A stretch of 64,000 bases of DNA from an uncultured Pseudomonadota bacterium. Its GTDB lineage: Bacteria; Pseudomonadota; Gammaproteobacteria; Steroidobacterales; Steroidobacteraceae. The stretch covers positions 62,001 to 126,000 of the forward strand of contig CAISEB010000018.1 of assembly GCA_903884235.1 (NCBI GenBank), read 5' to 3'. Below are positions 34,492 to 43,488 of this stretch, piece by piece. Positions within the stretch are counted from its first letter, which is position 1, and each line of letters opens with the position of its first letter. The translations under genes were made by a program, and so were the position numbers. The notes beneath the pieces were generated by a model that did not search any database, was not told where the DNA came from, and was given only the letters and a program-made list of their open reading frames with translations.

Positions 34492-34507
34492 AGTGCGATC
34501 CAGTAGT

Positions 34508-35218
34508 TCAGAACGGCATCCACTTCGAATCGAAGAAGCGCGCGAGCCAGCCCTTGGAATTGGCGTCGTTGAGCGCCCCCTGCGCGCCATACGCGATGGT
34601 CGCGTCGGCGACCCGCATCGAGGACACCGTGTTGTCAGGCCCGATATCCACCGGCCTCACGATTCCCTGGATGCGGACGAATTCGCGACCCTGGTTGATC
34701 GTGATCCACTTCTGTCCTCGGACCAGGAGGTTTCCGTTCGCGAGGCGCTTAGAGACGGTGACCGAGATGCCGCCGGTCAACTGGTTGCTCTGCTTGCTCC
34801 CACCCTCCCCGTCGAAGCTCGTGGTTCCGCTCAGGGACGTGTTGAGGAGATTCCGACCCCGGATCGTCGGCGCAGCACCGAGCAGGCTCGTGGCAGACGT
34901 ATCCACGGCCGTATCCTTCTTGGTCGTCGTGACCGCGGTCTTCGAAGCATCGGTCTTTTCGTCGAGCGTGATCGTCAGCACGTCGCCAATGCGGTGCGCG
35001 ACGGAGTTCTCGAACAGCGGGACGTCGTGTCCATTCTGGAAGATCCCACCGTTGCCGGCGTCGGCCACCGGGATCTCCTCTGGCAGCGTCGCGGCAAAGT
35101 TCGCGTCCGGGTGCGGCGTCGAGGCACAGGCGTGGATCGCGGCGAGGGCGAGCGCGGTCGCAACGACGCGCCACGCCTTCCACAACATCCGCAGCAGCTT
35201 CCTGATCCATTCAGTCAC
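34508..35218 (-). CDS. flgH: Flagellar L-ring lipoprotein FlgH
   Basis: A 236-residue outer-membrane L-ring protein. A lipoprotein-type signal ends at the Cys in IHACAS (about residue 32); the lipobox is imperfect, with His at the -2 position. Mature motifs include [27 protein letters not shown] and [29 protein letters not shown]. It encircles the distal rod with FlgI. It sits 18 bases after flgG. Confidence 0.93.
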   Translation of the reverse strand: MTEWIRKLLRMLWKAWRVVATALALAAIHACASTPHPDANFAATLPEEIPVADAGNGGIFQNGHDVPLFENSVAHRIGDVLTITLDEKTDASKTAVTTTKKDTAVDTSATSLLGAAPTIRGRNLLNTSLSGTTSFDGEGGSKQSNQLTGGISVTVSKRLANGNLLVRGQKWITINQGREFVRIQGIVRPVDIGPDNTVSSMRVADATIAYGAQGALNDANSKGWLARFFDSKWMPF

Positions 35219-35236
35219 GATGCGTCATCCTTCAGT

Positions 35237-36022
35237 CTAGAGATTGGTGCCGAGGTACTGGAGCATCTGGTCCGTCGTCTGGATTGCCTTGGTGTTCATC
35301 TCGTACGCGCGCTGTGTCTCGATCATGTTCACCATCTCCTCGACCACATTGACGTTGGAGGCCTCGATCGAGCCCTGCAGCAGGGTGCCGACGCCGTTCT
35401 GCCCGGGACTGGCGGCCTGCGCCGTACCGCTCGAGGCGGATTCGCTCAGCAGGTTCTCACCGCGCGCCTGCAGCCCCGATGGATTGACGAAATCCGCGAG
35501 CTGCAGCGTGCCGACCGTCGACGTCGCGGACTGACCGGCGAGCTGGGCGCTGACGGTGCCGTCGGCACCGATCGTGATGCTCTGCGCACCCTTCGGAATC
35601 GTGATCGCCGGCTGCACCGGGTAGCCGCTCGAGGTGACGAGCTGGCCACTGGAATTCATCTGGAAGTCGCCGGCGCGCGTGTAGCCGACCGTGCCATCCG
35701 GCATGAGCACCTGGAAGAACCCGCGGCCATTGATGGCGAGATCCAGGGCGTTGCCGGTCTGGTTCAGGCTGCCCTGCGTGTAGGTCTTCTCGGTCGCGAC
35801 CACGCGCACGCCAGTCCCGAGCGACATGCCCGTGGACGACTGGGTGTTCTGCGACGTCGCGGCACCGACCTGGGTGACCGTCTGGTAGAGCAGGTCCTCG
35901 AACACGGCCCGGCCCTTCTTGAAGCCGGTCGTGTTGACGTTGGCGAGGTTGTTCGAGACCACGGCCATCCGGGTCTGCTGGGCGTCGAGTCCGGTCTTGG
36001 CGGCCCAAAGTGCGGGATTCAT
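35237..36022 (-). CDS. flgG: Distal rod protein FlgG
   Basis: A 261-residue distal rod protein. The N-terminus (LWAAKTGLDAQQTRMAVVSNNLANVNTTGFKKGRAVFEDL) and C-terminus (EASNVNVVEEMVNMIETQRAYEMNTKAIQTTDQMLQYL) match FlgG closely, and the length is the usual one. It lies between flgF and flgH in the expected order. No anomaly was seen. Confidence 0.96.
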   Translation of the reverse strand: MNPALWAAKTGLDAQQTRMAVVSNNLANVNTTGFKKGRAVFEDLLYQTVTQVGAATSQNTQSSTGMSLGTGVRVVATEKTYTQGSLNQTGNALDLAINGRGFFQVLMPDGTVGYTRAGDFQMNSSGQLVTSSGYPVQPAITIPKGAQSITIGADGTVSAQLAGQSATSTVGTLQLADFVNPSGLQARGENLLSESASSGTAQAASPGQNGVGTLLQGSIEASNVNVVEEMVNMIETQRAYEMNTKAIQTTDQMLQYLGTNL

Positions 36023-36044
36023 GTATTTAGCCTCCTGAAGTGGT

Positions 36045-36785
36045 TCAGCTGCTCTGCAGCAGCTTGGCGCTGGCGGCAGAGTCTTCCTCGGCGGTGTGCA
36101 TGGCCTTCACCTGGAGGTCGTAGTTGCGGGACAGTTCGATCATCGTGGTCATCGTCACGGCGATGTTGACGTTGCTCGACTCGAGTGCGCCGCTGACGAC
36201 GTGGACGCTCGCATCGGAAGGCGCTTCGCCCCCAGCGGCAAGGCGGAAGAGCCCATCGGGGCCCCGGGACAGCGCTTCCGCCGGCGGATTGACCAGCTTG
36301 AGTCGCCCCACGGTCGACACGGTCTTCGCTTCCTGCCCGAGCGGCACGACCGACAGCGATCCGTCACCGCCAATCGTGATCGACGCATGCGGCGGAACGC
36401 TGATCGGCCCCGAGTCACCGAGCACCGGCAGGCCGGAGGCGGTCGTCAGCATGCCGCTCGTCTCCACGTGCAGATTGCCCGCCCGCGTATAGCCCTCGGT
36501 GCCGTCGGCCCCCTGGACTGCGAGCCACCCCTGGCCCTTGATCGCAACGTCCAGGTCGCCGCCGGTTGCTTCCATGGCGCCCGACGTCGAGTCCCAGCCC
36601 GTGCCGGCACTCGTCGCGTAGGCGCGGGACGGGAACCCGGAACCGACGACGTCCTGGGTCTGGAACGCAGACAGGTCCGCCCTGAAGCCCGTCGTGCTCG
36701 CGTTCGCGAGGTTGTGGTTGTTCGCGGCCTGGGCGCGAAGGGTTTCCTTCGCGCCAGCCATCGCCACGTAGACAAGCCGATCCAT
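36045..36785 (-). CDS. flgF: Proximal rod protein FlgF
   Basis: A 246-residue rod protein. The N-terminus has VAMAGAKETLRAQAANNHNLANASTTGFRADLSAF, followed by the GQGWLAVQG turn and GYTRAGNLHV. The C-terminal segment is ESSNVNIAVTMTTMIELSRNYDLQVKAMHTAEE. It sits between flgE and flgG. Length and motifs are typical. Confidence 0.95.
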   Translation of the reverse strand: MDRLVYVAMAGAKETLRAQAANNHNLANASTTGFRADLSAFQTQDVVGSGFPSRAYATSAGTGWDSTSGAMEATGGDLDVAIKGQGWLAVQGADGTEGYTRAGNLHVETSGMLTTASGLPVLGDSGPISVPPHASITIGGDGSLSVVPLGQEAKTVSTVGRLKLVNPPAEALSRGPDGLFRLAAGGEAPSDASVHVVSGALESSNVNIAVTMTTMIELSRNYDLQVKAMHTAEEDSAASAKLLQSS

Positions 36786-36833
36786 TGCGACTGCTCCTCA
36801 GGTTCCGTTGCGTGCCAGTACTGCATCCGCTCC

Positions 36834-38075
36834 TTAGCCGCGGATCTGGATGATGCTCTGCGTGATCTGGTTCTCGGTCGAGATCATCTGGGCGTTGGCC
36901 TGGAACGACCGCTGCGCGGTGATCATCTGCACCAGCTGCGCCGTGATGTCGACGTTCGAGTCCTCGAGCGCGCCGGCCTGGACGAGTCCGAAGCCGGAGC
37001 CGCCCGCCGGACCGTAGATCGGCGAGCCCGACGAGTAGGTCTCCGTCCAGTTCGTATTGCCGACCTGCTGCAGGCCTTCCTGGTTCGAGAAGTTCGCGAG
37101 CGCAACCTGGCCGAGCGCGACCGAACGGCCGTTCGTGTAGTTGGCCTGCACAACGCCGGTCGAATCGACGGAGATCCCGCTCAGCTTGCCGGTGGTGTAG
37201 CCGTTCTGCGTGACGGAATTGACACCGAACGTGTCGCCGTACTGGGTGCTCTTGCTGAGATCGAAGCCGACGTTCATCGGCGACGCGCCGGTCGAGGTCG
37301 GCGTGAAGGTGCCGAAGTTCACGGCGGACGTGTTCGTGCCGCCGGCCGGATCGGCCGAGGCCGCAAGCACGCCGCTCGGGCCGTAGGTCAGCTTGACCGG
37401 CGTTGCGTTGACGGGCTTCGCGTCGATGTATTCGTACGCATTCCAGACGTTCGGCGAAACGTTGACGAAGTACATCGCCGCCGTATGCGCGGCACCGAGC
37501 GAGTCGTACAGCGTAACCGAGGTCGACTGGTTGTAGCTGGTCGGGTCGGCGGTTGAGAAGCTTGCGGTCGGCGGCGTTGCGTTGGCCGGAAGGTTGAACA
37601 CCATCTGCGCGGTGCTCGTGGCCTGCGGCGCGCTGTCGCCCGTCACCAGCTGCAGATCCGACAGGGAAGTCGTGTCGAAGGAGCCGGCGGTGGTCGGCTT
37701 GAAGACCTGCAGGCGCTGGCCGGAGGAATTCACGACGTAGCCGCTGACATCCGTCTGGAAGCTGCCGGCACGGGTGTACTGCAGCGCGCCATGGTCGCTG
37801 ACCGCGAACATGCCGTCGCCGCTGATCGCCATGTCAAGGCTGTTGCCGGTCGAGGTGATGTTGCCTTGCGTGAAGCGCTGCGCAACCTGCGCGATCTTCA
37901 CGCCATTGCCGGTCTGCGTATTGCTCGTACCCTGCGGCGAGACCGCGAAGAGCTCGGAGAACTGGGCCGCCGAGGACTTGAATCCGGTGGTGGCCGAGTT
38001 GGCGACGTTGTTGGCGGTGACGTTGAGGTTGCTCTGCGCCGCGTCGATGCCACTGAGTGCGATTCCGAAAGCCAT
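36834..38075 (-). CDS. flgE: Flagellar hook protein FlgE
   Basis: A 413-residue hook subunit. N-terminal signatures are ALSGIDAAQSNLNVTANNVANSATTGFKSS and the FAVSPQGTSNTQTGNGV segment. The C-terminal helix is EDSNVDITAQLVQMITAQRSFQANAQMIST. The hook is the universal joint; its completion triggers the FlhB switch and FlgM export. It begins 34 bases after flgD. Confidence 0.96.
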   Translation of the reverse strand: MAFGIALSGIDAAQSNLNVTANNVANSATTGFKSSAAQFSELFAVSPQGTSNTQTGNGVKIAQVAQRFTQGNITSTGNSLDMAISGDGMFAVSDHGALQYTRAGSFQTDVSGYVVNSSGQRLQVFKPTTAGSFDTTSLSDLQLVTGDSAPQATSTAQMVFNLPANATPPTASFSTADPTSYNQSTSVTLYDSLGAAHTAAMYFVNVSPNVWNAYEYIDAKPVNATPVKLTYGPSGVLAASADPAGGTNTSAVNFGTFTPTSTGASPMNVGFDLSKSTQYGDTFGVNSVTQNGYTTGKLSGISVDSTGVVQANYTNGRSVALGQVALANFSNQEGLQQVGNTNWTETYSSGSPIYGPAGGSGFGLVQAGALEDSNVDITAQLVQMITAQRSFQANAQMISTENQITQSIIQIRG

Positions 38076-38109
38076 TGTGATGCTCCTGGTCGATGAATGA
38101 AGGAAAAAT

Positions 38110-38778
38110 TCAGCCGATCTGCTTGACGTTGCTGAGCGCGATGGCGCCCAGTTCTGGGGTGTTCACGGTGACGCCGCTTCCGGACGCGTCCAGCGTCACG
38201 CTGGTGACCGTGCCGTTGAGTAGCGTCGTCGCCCCCTGGTTCTGGCCGCCCACCACGGCGGTTGCCGAGACGCCGTACACGCCGCTTGGAGCAGCAGTTC
38301 CCGCGTCCGTGGTGCCGTCCCAGCTGAACGACTGGTTACCCGCACCCGACTGCACCGGCAGATGCCTAACGACGACCCCGGACGCGTCGGTGATCGTCAG
38401 CATCGCGGCACTGGCGCCGGCCGGCACCTGCACGGCCCCGGACAGGGGATAGCCTGCGGAATAGCTCGCGACATTGCCGACGGCCTGGATCGCATGGCCG
38501 ACCAGCGAGACGCTGGACAAGGCCTGCGAGGACAGCATCGCGCTCGACAGCGTGCTCATCGACTGGTTCATCGACGAGATGCCGGTCACGGTGCTGAGCT
38601 GCGCGAGCTGCGACAGGAACTGGTTGCTGTCGGTCGGGTTAAGGGGGTCCTGGTTCTTCAACTGGGCGGTCATCAAGGTCAGGAAGTCGTTGGTCGACAG
38701 CCCCTGGATCGCGCTGGCCTTCGCGGCCGAGGCGGCGGTCTGGGGTGCGGCGGTCGCGGTGATGGGATTGGTGGACAT
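38110..38778 (-). CDS. flgD: Hook assembly scaffold protein FlgD
   Basis: A 222-residue hook cap protein. The N-terminus contains the conserved core NDFLTLMTAQLKNQDPLNPTDSNQFLSQLAQLSTVTG. The C-terminal half has the Ig/Fn-like module with QSFSWDGTTDAGTAAPSGVYGV. It assembles FlgE subunits at the growing hook. It lies 41 bases after flgC. Confidence 0.95.
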   Translation of the reverse strand: MSTNPITATAAPQTAASAAKASAIQGLSTNDFLTLMTAQLKNQDPLNPTDSNQFLSQLAQLSTVTGISSMNQSMSTLSSAMLSSQALSSVSLVGHAIQAVGNVASYSAGYPLSGAVQVPAGASAAMLTITDASGVVVRHLPVQSGAGNQSFSWDGTTDAGTAAPSGVYGVSATAVVGGQNQGATTLLNGTVTSVTLDASGSGVTVNTPELGAIALSNVKQIG

Positions 38779-38819
38779 GGGTCAATTCACTCCGGTGGGA
38801 TGATGTTCTGGACCCGCGC

Positions 38820-39230
38820 TCACTGGCCGAGCTTCAGCGTGGCGAGCAGCAGGTCACGGGTGGTGTTCATGACTTCGACGTTGTTCTGGTAGGACCGGGA
38901 CGCCGAGATCATGTCGGTCATCTCCTCCACGACATTGACCGCAGGCGCGTACACGTATCCCTGCCCGTCCGCGAGCGGGTTGCCGGGGTCGTAGCGGACG
39001 TCGGGCTTCGCGGTGCTCTGGGAGATGCCTGCAACGCCGACCGAGGCCGTGCTCGCGTCGCCGGCGGCACCGAGGATCGCGCGAAACACCGGATGCTTCG
39101 CCCGGTACACGGTCGACGGATCGCCACTGACACTGTCGGCGTTGGCGAGGTTGCTGGCGACGGTATTGAGGCGCACCGACTGCGCACTCATCCCGGATCC
39201 GGCAATGTCGAAGATGTTGAACGAGGACAT
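38820..39230 (-). CDS. flgC: Proximal rod protein FlgC
   Basis: A 136-residue rod protein. N-terminal FDIAGSGMSAQSVRLNTVASNLANADSV and C-terminal NVVEEMTDMISASRSYQNNVEVMNTTRDLLLATLKLGQ are characteristic. The DVRYDPGNPLADGQGYVYAPAVN segment is close to consensus. It sits 27 bases after flgB. Confidence 0.95.
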   Translation of the reverse strand: MSSFNIFDIAGSGMSAQSVRLNTVASNLANADSVSGDPSTVYRAKHPVFRAILGAAGDASTASVGVAGISQSTAKPDVRYDPGNPLADGQGYVYAPAVNVVEEMTDMISASRSYQNNVEVMNTTRDLLLATLKLGQ

Positions 39231-39257
39231 GGTTGGTTACTCCTGCTGTGCGCGGGG

Positions 39258-39662
39258 CTACTGGCCGGTGATCGCAGTCATCAAGGCGCGGAACTTCCCG
39301 CTCAGCAGCGTCAGCGTCGCCTGGTAGCGCACGCTGTTCTCCGCGAAGGCAGCCTGCTCAAGGTGTTCGTCCACGGTGTTTCCATCGAGCGAGGGCGCCG
39401 TCGGCGTGCGGTAACGCAGCGCCGCGTCCTCGATACCGGCGGGCGAGCCGCCCGGCAGCGAGCCCTGCGTCGCCTGCATCGGCAGATTTCCGGGGGTCGC
39501 GCCGCCGGCGCCGGCGAGTGCGATACGAAAGTCGAGGTCGCGCGCCTTGAAGTTCGGCGTGTCGGCATTGGCGATGTTGGCCGCAAGCAGCTCCGTGCGC
39601 CGCGCCTCGACACTGAGTGCGCGTGCATGTACGCCGAGGTAGCTGTCGATGCTGTTGCTCAC
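39258..39662 (-). CDS. flgB: Proximal rod protein FlgB
   Basis: A 134-residue rod protein. The N-terminus shows YLGVHARALSVEARRTELLAANIANADTPNFKARDLDF and the C-terminus NSVRYQATLTLLSGKFRALMTAITGQ. I start at GTG 39662 (MSNSIDSY) because GGAGG lies 4 bases upstream; the frame continues upstream without family similarity. It is the first gene of the rod-hook operon behind a sigma54 promoter and is divergent from flgA. Confidence 0.94.
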   Translation of the reverse strand: MSNSIDSYLGVHARALSVEARRTELLAANIANADTPNFKARDLDFRIALAGAGGATPGNLPMQATQGSLPGGSPAGIEDAALRYRTPTAPSLDGNTVDEHLEQAAFAENSVRYQATLTLLSGKFRALMTAITGQ

Positions 39663-39700
39663 GGGCCCTCCACAAGTTCGATTCACTTGGGCGGTACAAG

Positions 39701-39717
39701 GAGCAAGTCCTGTGCCA
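39701..39717 (-). promoter_or_regulatory. Sigma54 promoter of the flgB-flgL operon
   Basis: Minus strand TGGCAC-AGGAC-TTGCTC, exact to the core consensus. It lies about 40 bases upstream of the flgB start and faces away from the flgA promoter. Confidence 0.88.
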
Positions 39718-39912
39718 TTGGCCCGGAATGCCTCTTTTCGCATCGGGAACTGTGACGGGGCGCGCAATAGCCCGCGGCGCCGACCGGGCGACCGGCAAGT
39801 TCTTGCCGGCCTCGGGCAACCCTCGGCCGGGTGGCAGGGTCGCTGTCGGCCGCCAAAGAGTTCCGATTGAGAGGGTTGGGGCCGGAACCGTCATGGATCT
39901 GACGCTTGGAGC

Positions 39913-39929
39913 TGGCACGGGTCTTGCTC
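39913..39929 (+). promoter_or_regulatory. Sigma54 promoter of flgA
   Basis: Plus strand TGGCAC-GGGTC-TTGCTC, exact to the core consensus. It ends about 37 bases before the flgA start. The roughly 195 bases between this site and the flgB promoter probably hold shared activator sites for divergent control. Confidence 0.88.
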
Positions 39930-39965
39930 CTGTAACAGGCAATGCCCAGCCCGATGAGGATCCGG

Positions 39966-40679
39966 ATGATGAGAAGGCCCGCCACCCGACACGCGACAGC
40001 GACGATGCTCATGCTCGCGGCGGCGGCGGCGCACGCAGCCACGGTCGACATCGAGGATGGCCAGCGCATCCGCGACGCTGCGGAGCAGGCGATCCACGCC
40101 GCGACCAGTTCCGCGGCATCGGAGCTCTCCGCGGTGGCCGATCCGACGGATCCGCGACTGCGCCTGGCCCGTTGCCCGTCGCCGCCCCACGGTCAGATCG
40201 TCGGTGGAGGCCAGGTGCGCGAACATACGACGGTCGCGGTGCGCTGCGAGGCAGGCACGCCTTGGCTGGTGTACGTCAGCGTCGCGGTGTCGACCGACCT
40301 GCCCGTACTGGTCGCGCGCCGGGCGCTGCCGCGGGATGCCGTACCGACGCCTGCGGACTTCAGTTCGGTCGTTCGCCGGGTTCCCGGAACCTCGGCTCTC
40401 TTTATTACGGATCCGGCCCAGCTCGGCGGGAAGCGCCTGATCCGTCCCGTCGGCATCGGCGAGGCGCTGACCGCCGATGCGCTGCAGACGACGCCGGTCG
40501 TACACCGCGGCCAGCAAGTCATGTTGTTGGCGCATGCCGGCGGGATGGACGTCCGGGTCACCGTCGTCGCCCTGATGGACGGGAAACCCGAGGAGCGGAT
40601 CCGGGTCCAGAACCCCTCGTCACTTCGGGTTGTGGAAGCGACCGTCAGAAGCGCCGAACTCGTTGAAATCGCTCTATAA
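39966..40679 (+). CDS. flgA: Flagellar P-ring assembly chaperone FlgA
   Basis: A 237-residue periplasmic chaperone for FlgI. A signal peptide occupies about the first 24 residues (basic MMRRPATRH, hydrophobic core, AAHAATVD). The SAF-type C-terminal part has ARRALPRDAVPTPADFSSVVRR, GKRLIRPVGIGEALTADAL and RIRVQNPSSLRVVEATV. The start at 39966 has GAGGA 6 bases upstream and leaves room after the sigma54 start site. Earlier ATGs at 39942 and 39954 are too close to it. It leads the flgA-flgM-flgN group. Confidence 0.92.
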   Translation: MMRRPATRHATATMLMLAAAAAHAATVDIEDGQRIRDAAEQAIHAATSSAASELSAVADPTDPRLRLARCPSPPHGQIVGGGQVREHTTVAVRCEAGTPWLVYVSVAVSTDLPVLVARRALPRDAVPTPADFSSVVRRVPGTSALFITDPAQLGGKRLIRPVGIGEALTADALQTTPVVHRGQQVMLLAHAGGMDVRVTVVALMDGKPEERIRVQNPSSLRVVEATVRSAELVEIAL

Positions 40680-40689
40680 ATTCTGACCC

Positions 40690-40716
40690 TAAAGTTTTCG
40701 CCACCGCGGCCGTTAC
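40690..40716 (+). promoter_or_regulatory. Sigma28 (FliA) promoter of flgM
   Basis: Perfect -35 TAAAGTTT, 11-base spacer and -10 GCCGTTAC (6 of 8). It lies in the flgA-flgM gap, so flgMN can be made late, as in other gammaproteobacteria. Confidence 0.85.
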
Positions 40717-40743
40717 CTGCATGGAGAGTGCAGGAGGTGTCCC

Positions 40744-41082
40744 GTGGCGATCGAAATCAAGGGTGTGGACGCAGGACCGGTCGGTTCCGGCGCGGGTCAG
40801 CCTGTCGAACGGGTTCGCGGCACTGCCGCAGTTGGCACCGGCACGCCCCAGGGCACGTCCCCGGCCGCGTCGGACCGGATCAACATCACCGGCACCGCAC
40901 GCACGCTCGCAACGCTGCAGGCCGCCGTCGCCGCCACCCCGGAGATCGACACGAAGCGGGTTGCGCAGTTGCGCCTGTCCGTTGAGCGCGGCACCTACGT
41001 GCCGAATCCCGCCCGGATCGCCGACCGGCTGCTGCAGCTCGAAACCGACATCGCCGCCGCCACCGGGCGCGCCCAGGGCTGA
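40744..41082 (+). CDS. flgM: Anti-sigma28 factor FlgM
   Basis: A 112-residue small protein, mostly disordered N-terminally. It has the FlgM C-terminal sigma-binding region (TPEIDTKRVAQLRLSVERGTYVPNPARIADRLLQLE). It binds FliA until the hook is complete and is then exported. The start is GTG, with GGAGG 7 bases upstream. Likely transcribed both from flgA and from its own FliA promoter. Confidence 0.93.
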   Translation: MAIEIKGVDAGPVGSGAGQPVERVRGTAAVGTGTPQGTSPAASDRINITGTARTLATLQAAVAATPEIDTKRVAQLRLSVERGTYVPNPARIADRLLQLETDIAAATGRAQG

Positions 41083-41090
41083 CGCACGCC

Positions 41091-41576
41091 ATGAGCATCC
41101 GTCCCGAAGACCTGCGTCAGCTCCTCGGCCGCGTACTCGCCGAAGAGACCGGACTCCTCTCGAACCTCGAACAGGTACTCGCGCGCGAGGCCGACGTCGT
41201 CCGTGGCGACGATGCCGGCGCGATCGAGAACATCGGCGCCGCGCGCCATCACTGCATCGACTCCCTGATGCGGCTGGATGCCGAGCGCACATCGGCATGC
41301 CGCATGCTCTCCTTCGGCGTCGGCCCTGACGGCATCGACCGGCTGCTCGCCTGGTGCGATCCCGATCGGACCCTGCGCGGTCGTTGGGAATCCAACCTCC
41401 AGATCGCCCGCCGTTGCAAGGAGCTGAACGAGCGCAATGGCGCCGTTGTCACGCTCAAGCTCGGCCAGGTGCGCCAGCGCCTCGCGACGATGCGCGGCAG
41501 CACTGCGGCGCCCGTCTACGGACGCCAGGGACTGCCCTACGAAGGTGTCGCCCGACGAGAGCTTGCGCAGGCCTGA
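41091..41576 (+). CDS. flgN: Export chaperone FlgN
   Basis: A 161-residue helical cytoplasmic chaperone for FlgK and FlgL. The typical pattern LLGRVLAEETGLLSNLEQVLAREADVV is followed by a helix ending ERTSACRMLSF. The conserved NLQIARRCKELNERNGAVVTLK segment is present. It begins 8 bases after flgM. Divergence within the family is high, but position and pattern agree. Confidence 0.9.
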   Translation: MSIRPEDLRQLLGRVLAEETGLLSNLEQVLAREADVVRGDDAGAIENIGAARHHCIDSLMRLDAERTSACRMLSFGVGPDGIDRLLAWCDPDRTLRGRWESNLQIARRCKELNERNGAVVTLKLGQVRQRLATMRGSTAAPVYGRQGLPYEGVARRELAQA

Positions 41577-41689
41577 TCGGCTGCTCGCATCGGGGCGGCG
41601 TCCGCCGCCGTACCCATTCCATCTCGAACGAACATCCGCCGCGATAGCCCCTCGGGGCGCTGGCAGGATCTGTGGGCGGGGTGAACGGC

Positions 41690-42577
41690 TCAGCCCTGCA
41701 GGGCTGCCTGGAGCGCCCGGATCGGCTGGGCGCTGGCCGTCAGGATGCGACGGCAGTCATCGGCTGTCAGCCCGAGGTCCTGGAACGCCGGTACCGTCGT
41801 GGCAATCTCGTCGACCAGTGCCCGCTTGAACACGCTCGGCACGAGCGCGATCGCAGCGATCAGGACGTTCGAGAGCCCGATGGCGATACCAGGCGCCCGC
41901 TCCATCGTCGTCTGGTTGCCGACGGCGGTCACGATGGGCGCCGGGAACTTCCACTGCTTCAGGATCGACGCCGCCATCCGCGGGTGCCATTCGTCCATCA
42001 CCTCCGTGGGTATTTCGGTTCGCTCACCCTCGCCGCCACCGCCCGTCGAATTCACGGTGATGTAGAGCCGACCGATGTTGTGCATCAGCCCGGTGAGCAT
42101 CGCCTCCTCCGGTCGTGCCGCGCGCGACTCGCGGGCGACGATGTAGGCGATGGCGGCAACGAGCATGCCCACGCGCCATATAGCCTGCAGCTTCGGGCGC
42201 AGTTCCGACGAACGGCCGCCGAACTTCATCTGCTGCAGGGCGAATGCGACGGCCGTGCAGCGCACCAGTTGGTGACCCAGCCGCGTGATCGCGAAATTCA
42301 GGTCCGTTACGACCTTGCCGGAGGGATTCATGAAGGCTGAATTCGCGAGTCGCAGGATCCGCGCAGCGAGCGCGGCATCCGCGCCGATGATGTACGCGAT
42401 CTGTGCGGGCGAGGTGGCCGGATCGTCCAGCACGCGCTGCAGGCGCACGACGATGTCCGGGAACGACGGCAAGCGCACGTCACCCGCCAGAAGCTCCACC
42501 GTCAGGTCCTGGACGAACCGCGGCGGCGCCGGAGCCGCCGGCGGCATCTCAAGTTCCAGAACCTGCACCACGGCCAT
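41690..42577 (-). CDS. HDOD-domain signalling protein (right flank)
   Basis: A 295-residue single-domain HDOD protein, paralogue of the one at 1751-2653. Shared positions include LPSFPDIVVRLQRVL, the GADAALAARILRLANSA helix, NPSGK, RLGHQLVR and the place of the lost HD pair (HNIGRLY). It is convergent with flgN. It has a near-perfect FliA promoter directly upstream, so it is probably expressed as a late flagellar gene. HDOD proteins have been tied to c-di-GMP and motility signalling, but the partner here is unknown. Confidence 0.88.
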   Translation of the reverse strand: MAVVQVLELEMPPAAPAPPRFVQDLTVELLAGDVRLPSFPDIVVRLQRVLDDPATSPAQIAYIIGADAALAARILRLANSAFMNPSGKVVTDLNFAITRLGHQLVRCTAVAFALQQMKFGGRSSELRPKLQAIWRVGMLVAAIAYIVARESRAARPEEAMLTGLMHNIGRLYITVNSTGGGGEGERTEIPTEVMDEWHPRMAASILKQWKFPAPIVTAVGNQTTMERAPGIAIGLSNVLIAAIALVPSVFKRALVDEIATTVPAFQDLGLTADDCRRILTASAQPIRALQAALQG

Positions 42578-42609
42578 ACGCGATTGAATCCTGCCCTACG
42601 TCAGGATCG

Positions 42610-42636
42610 GTATCGGCGTGCCGGACGCCAACTTTA
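42610..42636 (-). promoter_or_regulatory. Sigma28 (FliA) promoter of the second HDOD gene
   Basis: Minus strand -35 TAAAGTTG (7 of 8), an 11-base spacer and -10 GCCGATAC (7 of 8). The start site would be about 26 bases before the ATG. This is among the best FliA matches in the window. Confidence 0.87.
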
Positions 42637-42735
42637 GTTCAATTGCCCGGCTTGCGGAGTGCCGCACAGGACGGTCCGGCGGGCTGTCGCGCCGGGGGCA
42701 CCGTGATCCGAGGCGGACCCGTGCGCCGCGTCCGA

Positions 42736-43428
42736 CTACAGCGTGCGGAGATTGTCTGTCTCGGCACGCAGCCTGCCGATGAACCCCCGCAGCTCCGCCT
42801 CGAGCATCGGCAGGCGCTTCCTGGCGGCCGCCGACCGGACGCCGGCCGGCACCGACACCAGGTTCTCCTCGAGCATCTGGACGGCCTTCGGGCCATCCGG
42901 GTCGCCGCCGCCAGCATCGACCGTTGCGATGATCCGCGCAACGCCGATTGCACCGAGCCAATCGAGCGCATCCGCATCGTGGAGGTAAGTCGCCTCCGGG
43001 CCGGCCGGCGCACGATCGAACATATGCGTACGGATCGCCGCACGGACCGCTTCAATCTTCGCCATCGGAAAGCCAGTCCCCTGCAGGATGCCGTCGACCA
43101 CCCGGGCACCCTCGTCAGCGTGGTCGATACCTTCCTTTTCCCGATCCCAGGGCGCGAACGCAGCGATGTCATGCAGGAACGCCGAGGCGAACAGCACGTC
43201 GTCATCCAACGCGACGTGATCCTCCGCGGCGAGCGCGGTCGCGAGCTCGTAGTCGCGTACCGAATGGGAGAACCCCCACGCCGGATGGTGGAAGTGCTCG
43301 GCCGAGAACCGCCGGACCAGATCGCGCCAGTGTGCGGCGGGCGGCTCGCCTGCGTCCGCCATGGATGGGGCGGCGATGCAGGCGATCGCGAGCAACATTG
43401 CGCCGACGGTGGCACTGGGACGGCTCAT
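42736..43428 (-). CDS. Exported HD-domain phosphohydrolase-like protein
   Basis: A 230-residue protein with an apparent signal peptide (MSRPSATV, hydrophobic AMLLAIACIAA, cleavage near ADAGE). The HD motifs are intact: SHSVRDYELA, then FLHDIAAFAP, IDHADEGARV, IRTHMF and HDADALDWLG. HD proteins of this type hydrolyse nucleotides or other phosphoesters, usually in the cytoplasm. An exported copy is unusual; the call depends on the N-terminus. A start two codons earlier is possible. It is separate from both the HDOD gene and the ammonia-lyase gene, and its substrate is unknown. Confidence 0.72.
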   Translation of the reverse strand: MSRPSATVGAMLLAIACIAAPSMADAGEPPAAHWRDLVRRFSAEHFHHPAWGFSHSVRDYELATALAAEDHVALDDDVLFASAFLHDIAAFAPWDREKEGIDHADEGARVVDGILQGTGFPMAKIEAVRAAIRTHMFDRAPAGPEATYLHDADALDWLGAIGVARIIATVDAGGGDPDGPKAVQMLEENLVSVPAGVRSAAARKRLPMLEAELRGFIGRLRAETDNLRTL

Positions 43429-43488
43429 GCACATGGATCGACCTCCGGACGCTTCGGATATTGAGGACGATGGCGCCGGCGCGACCGA

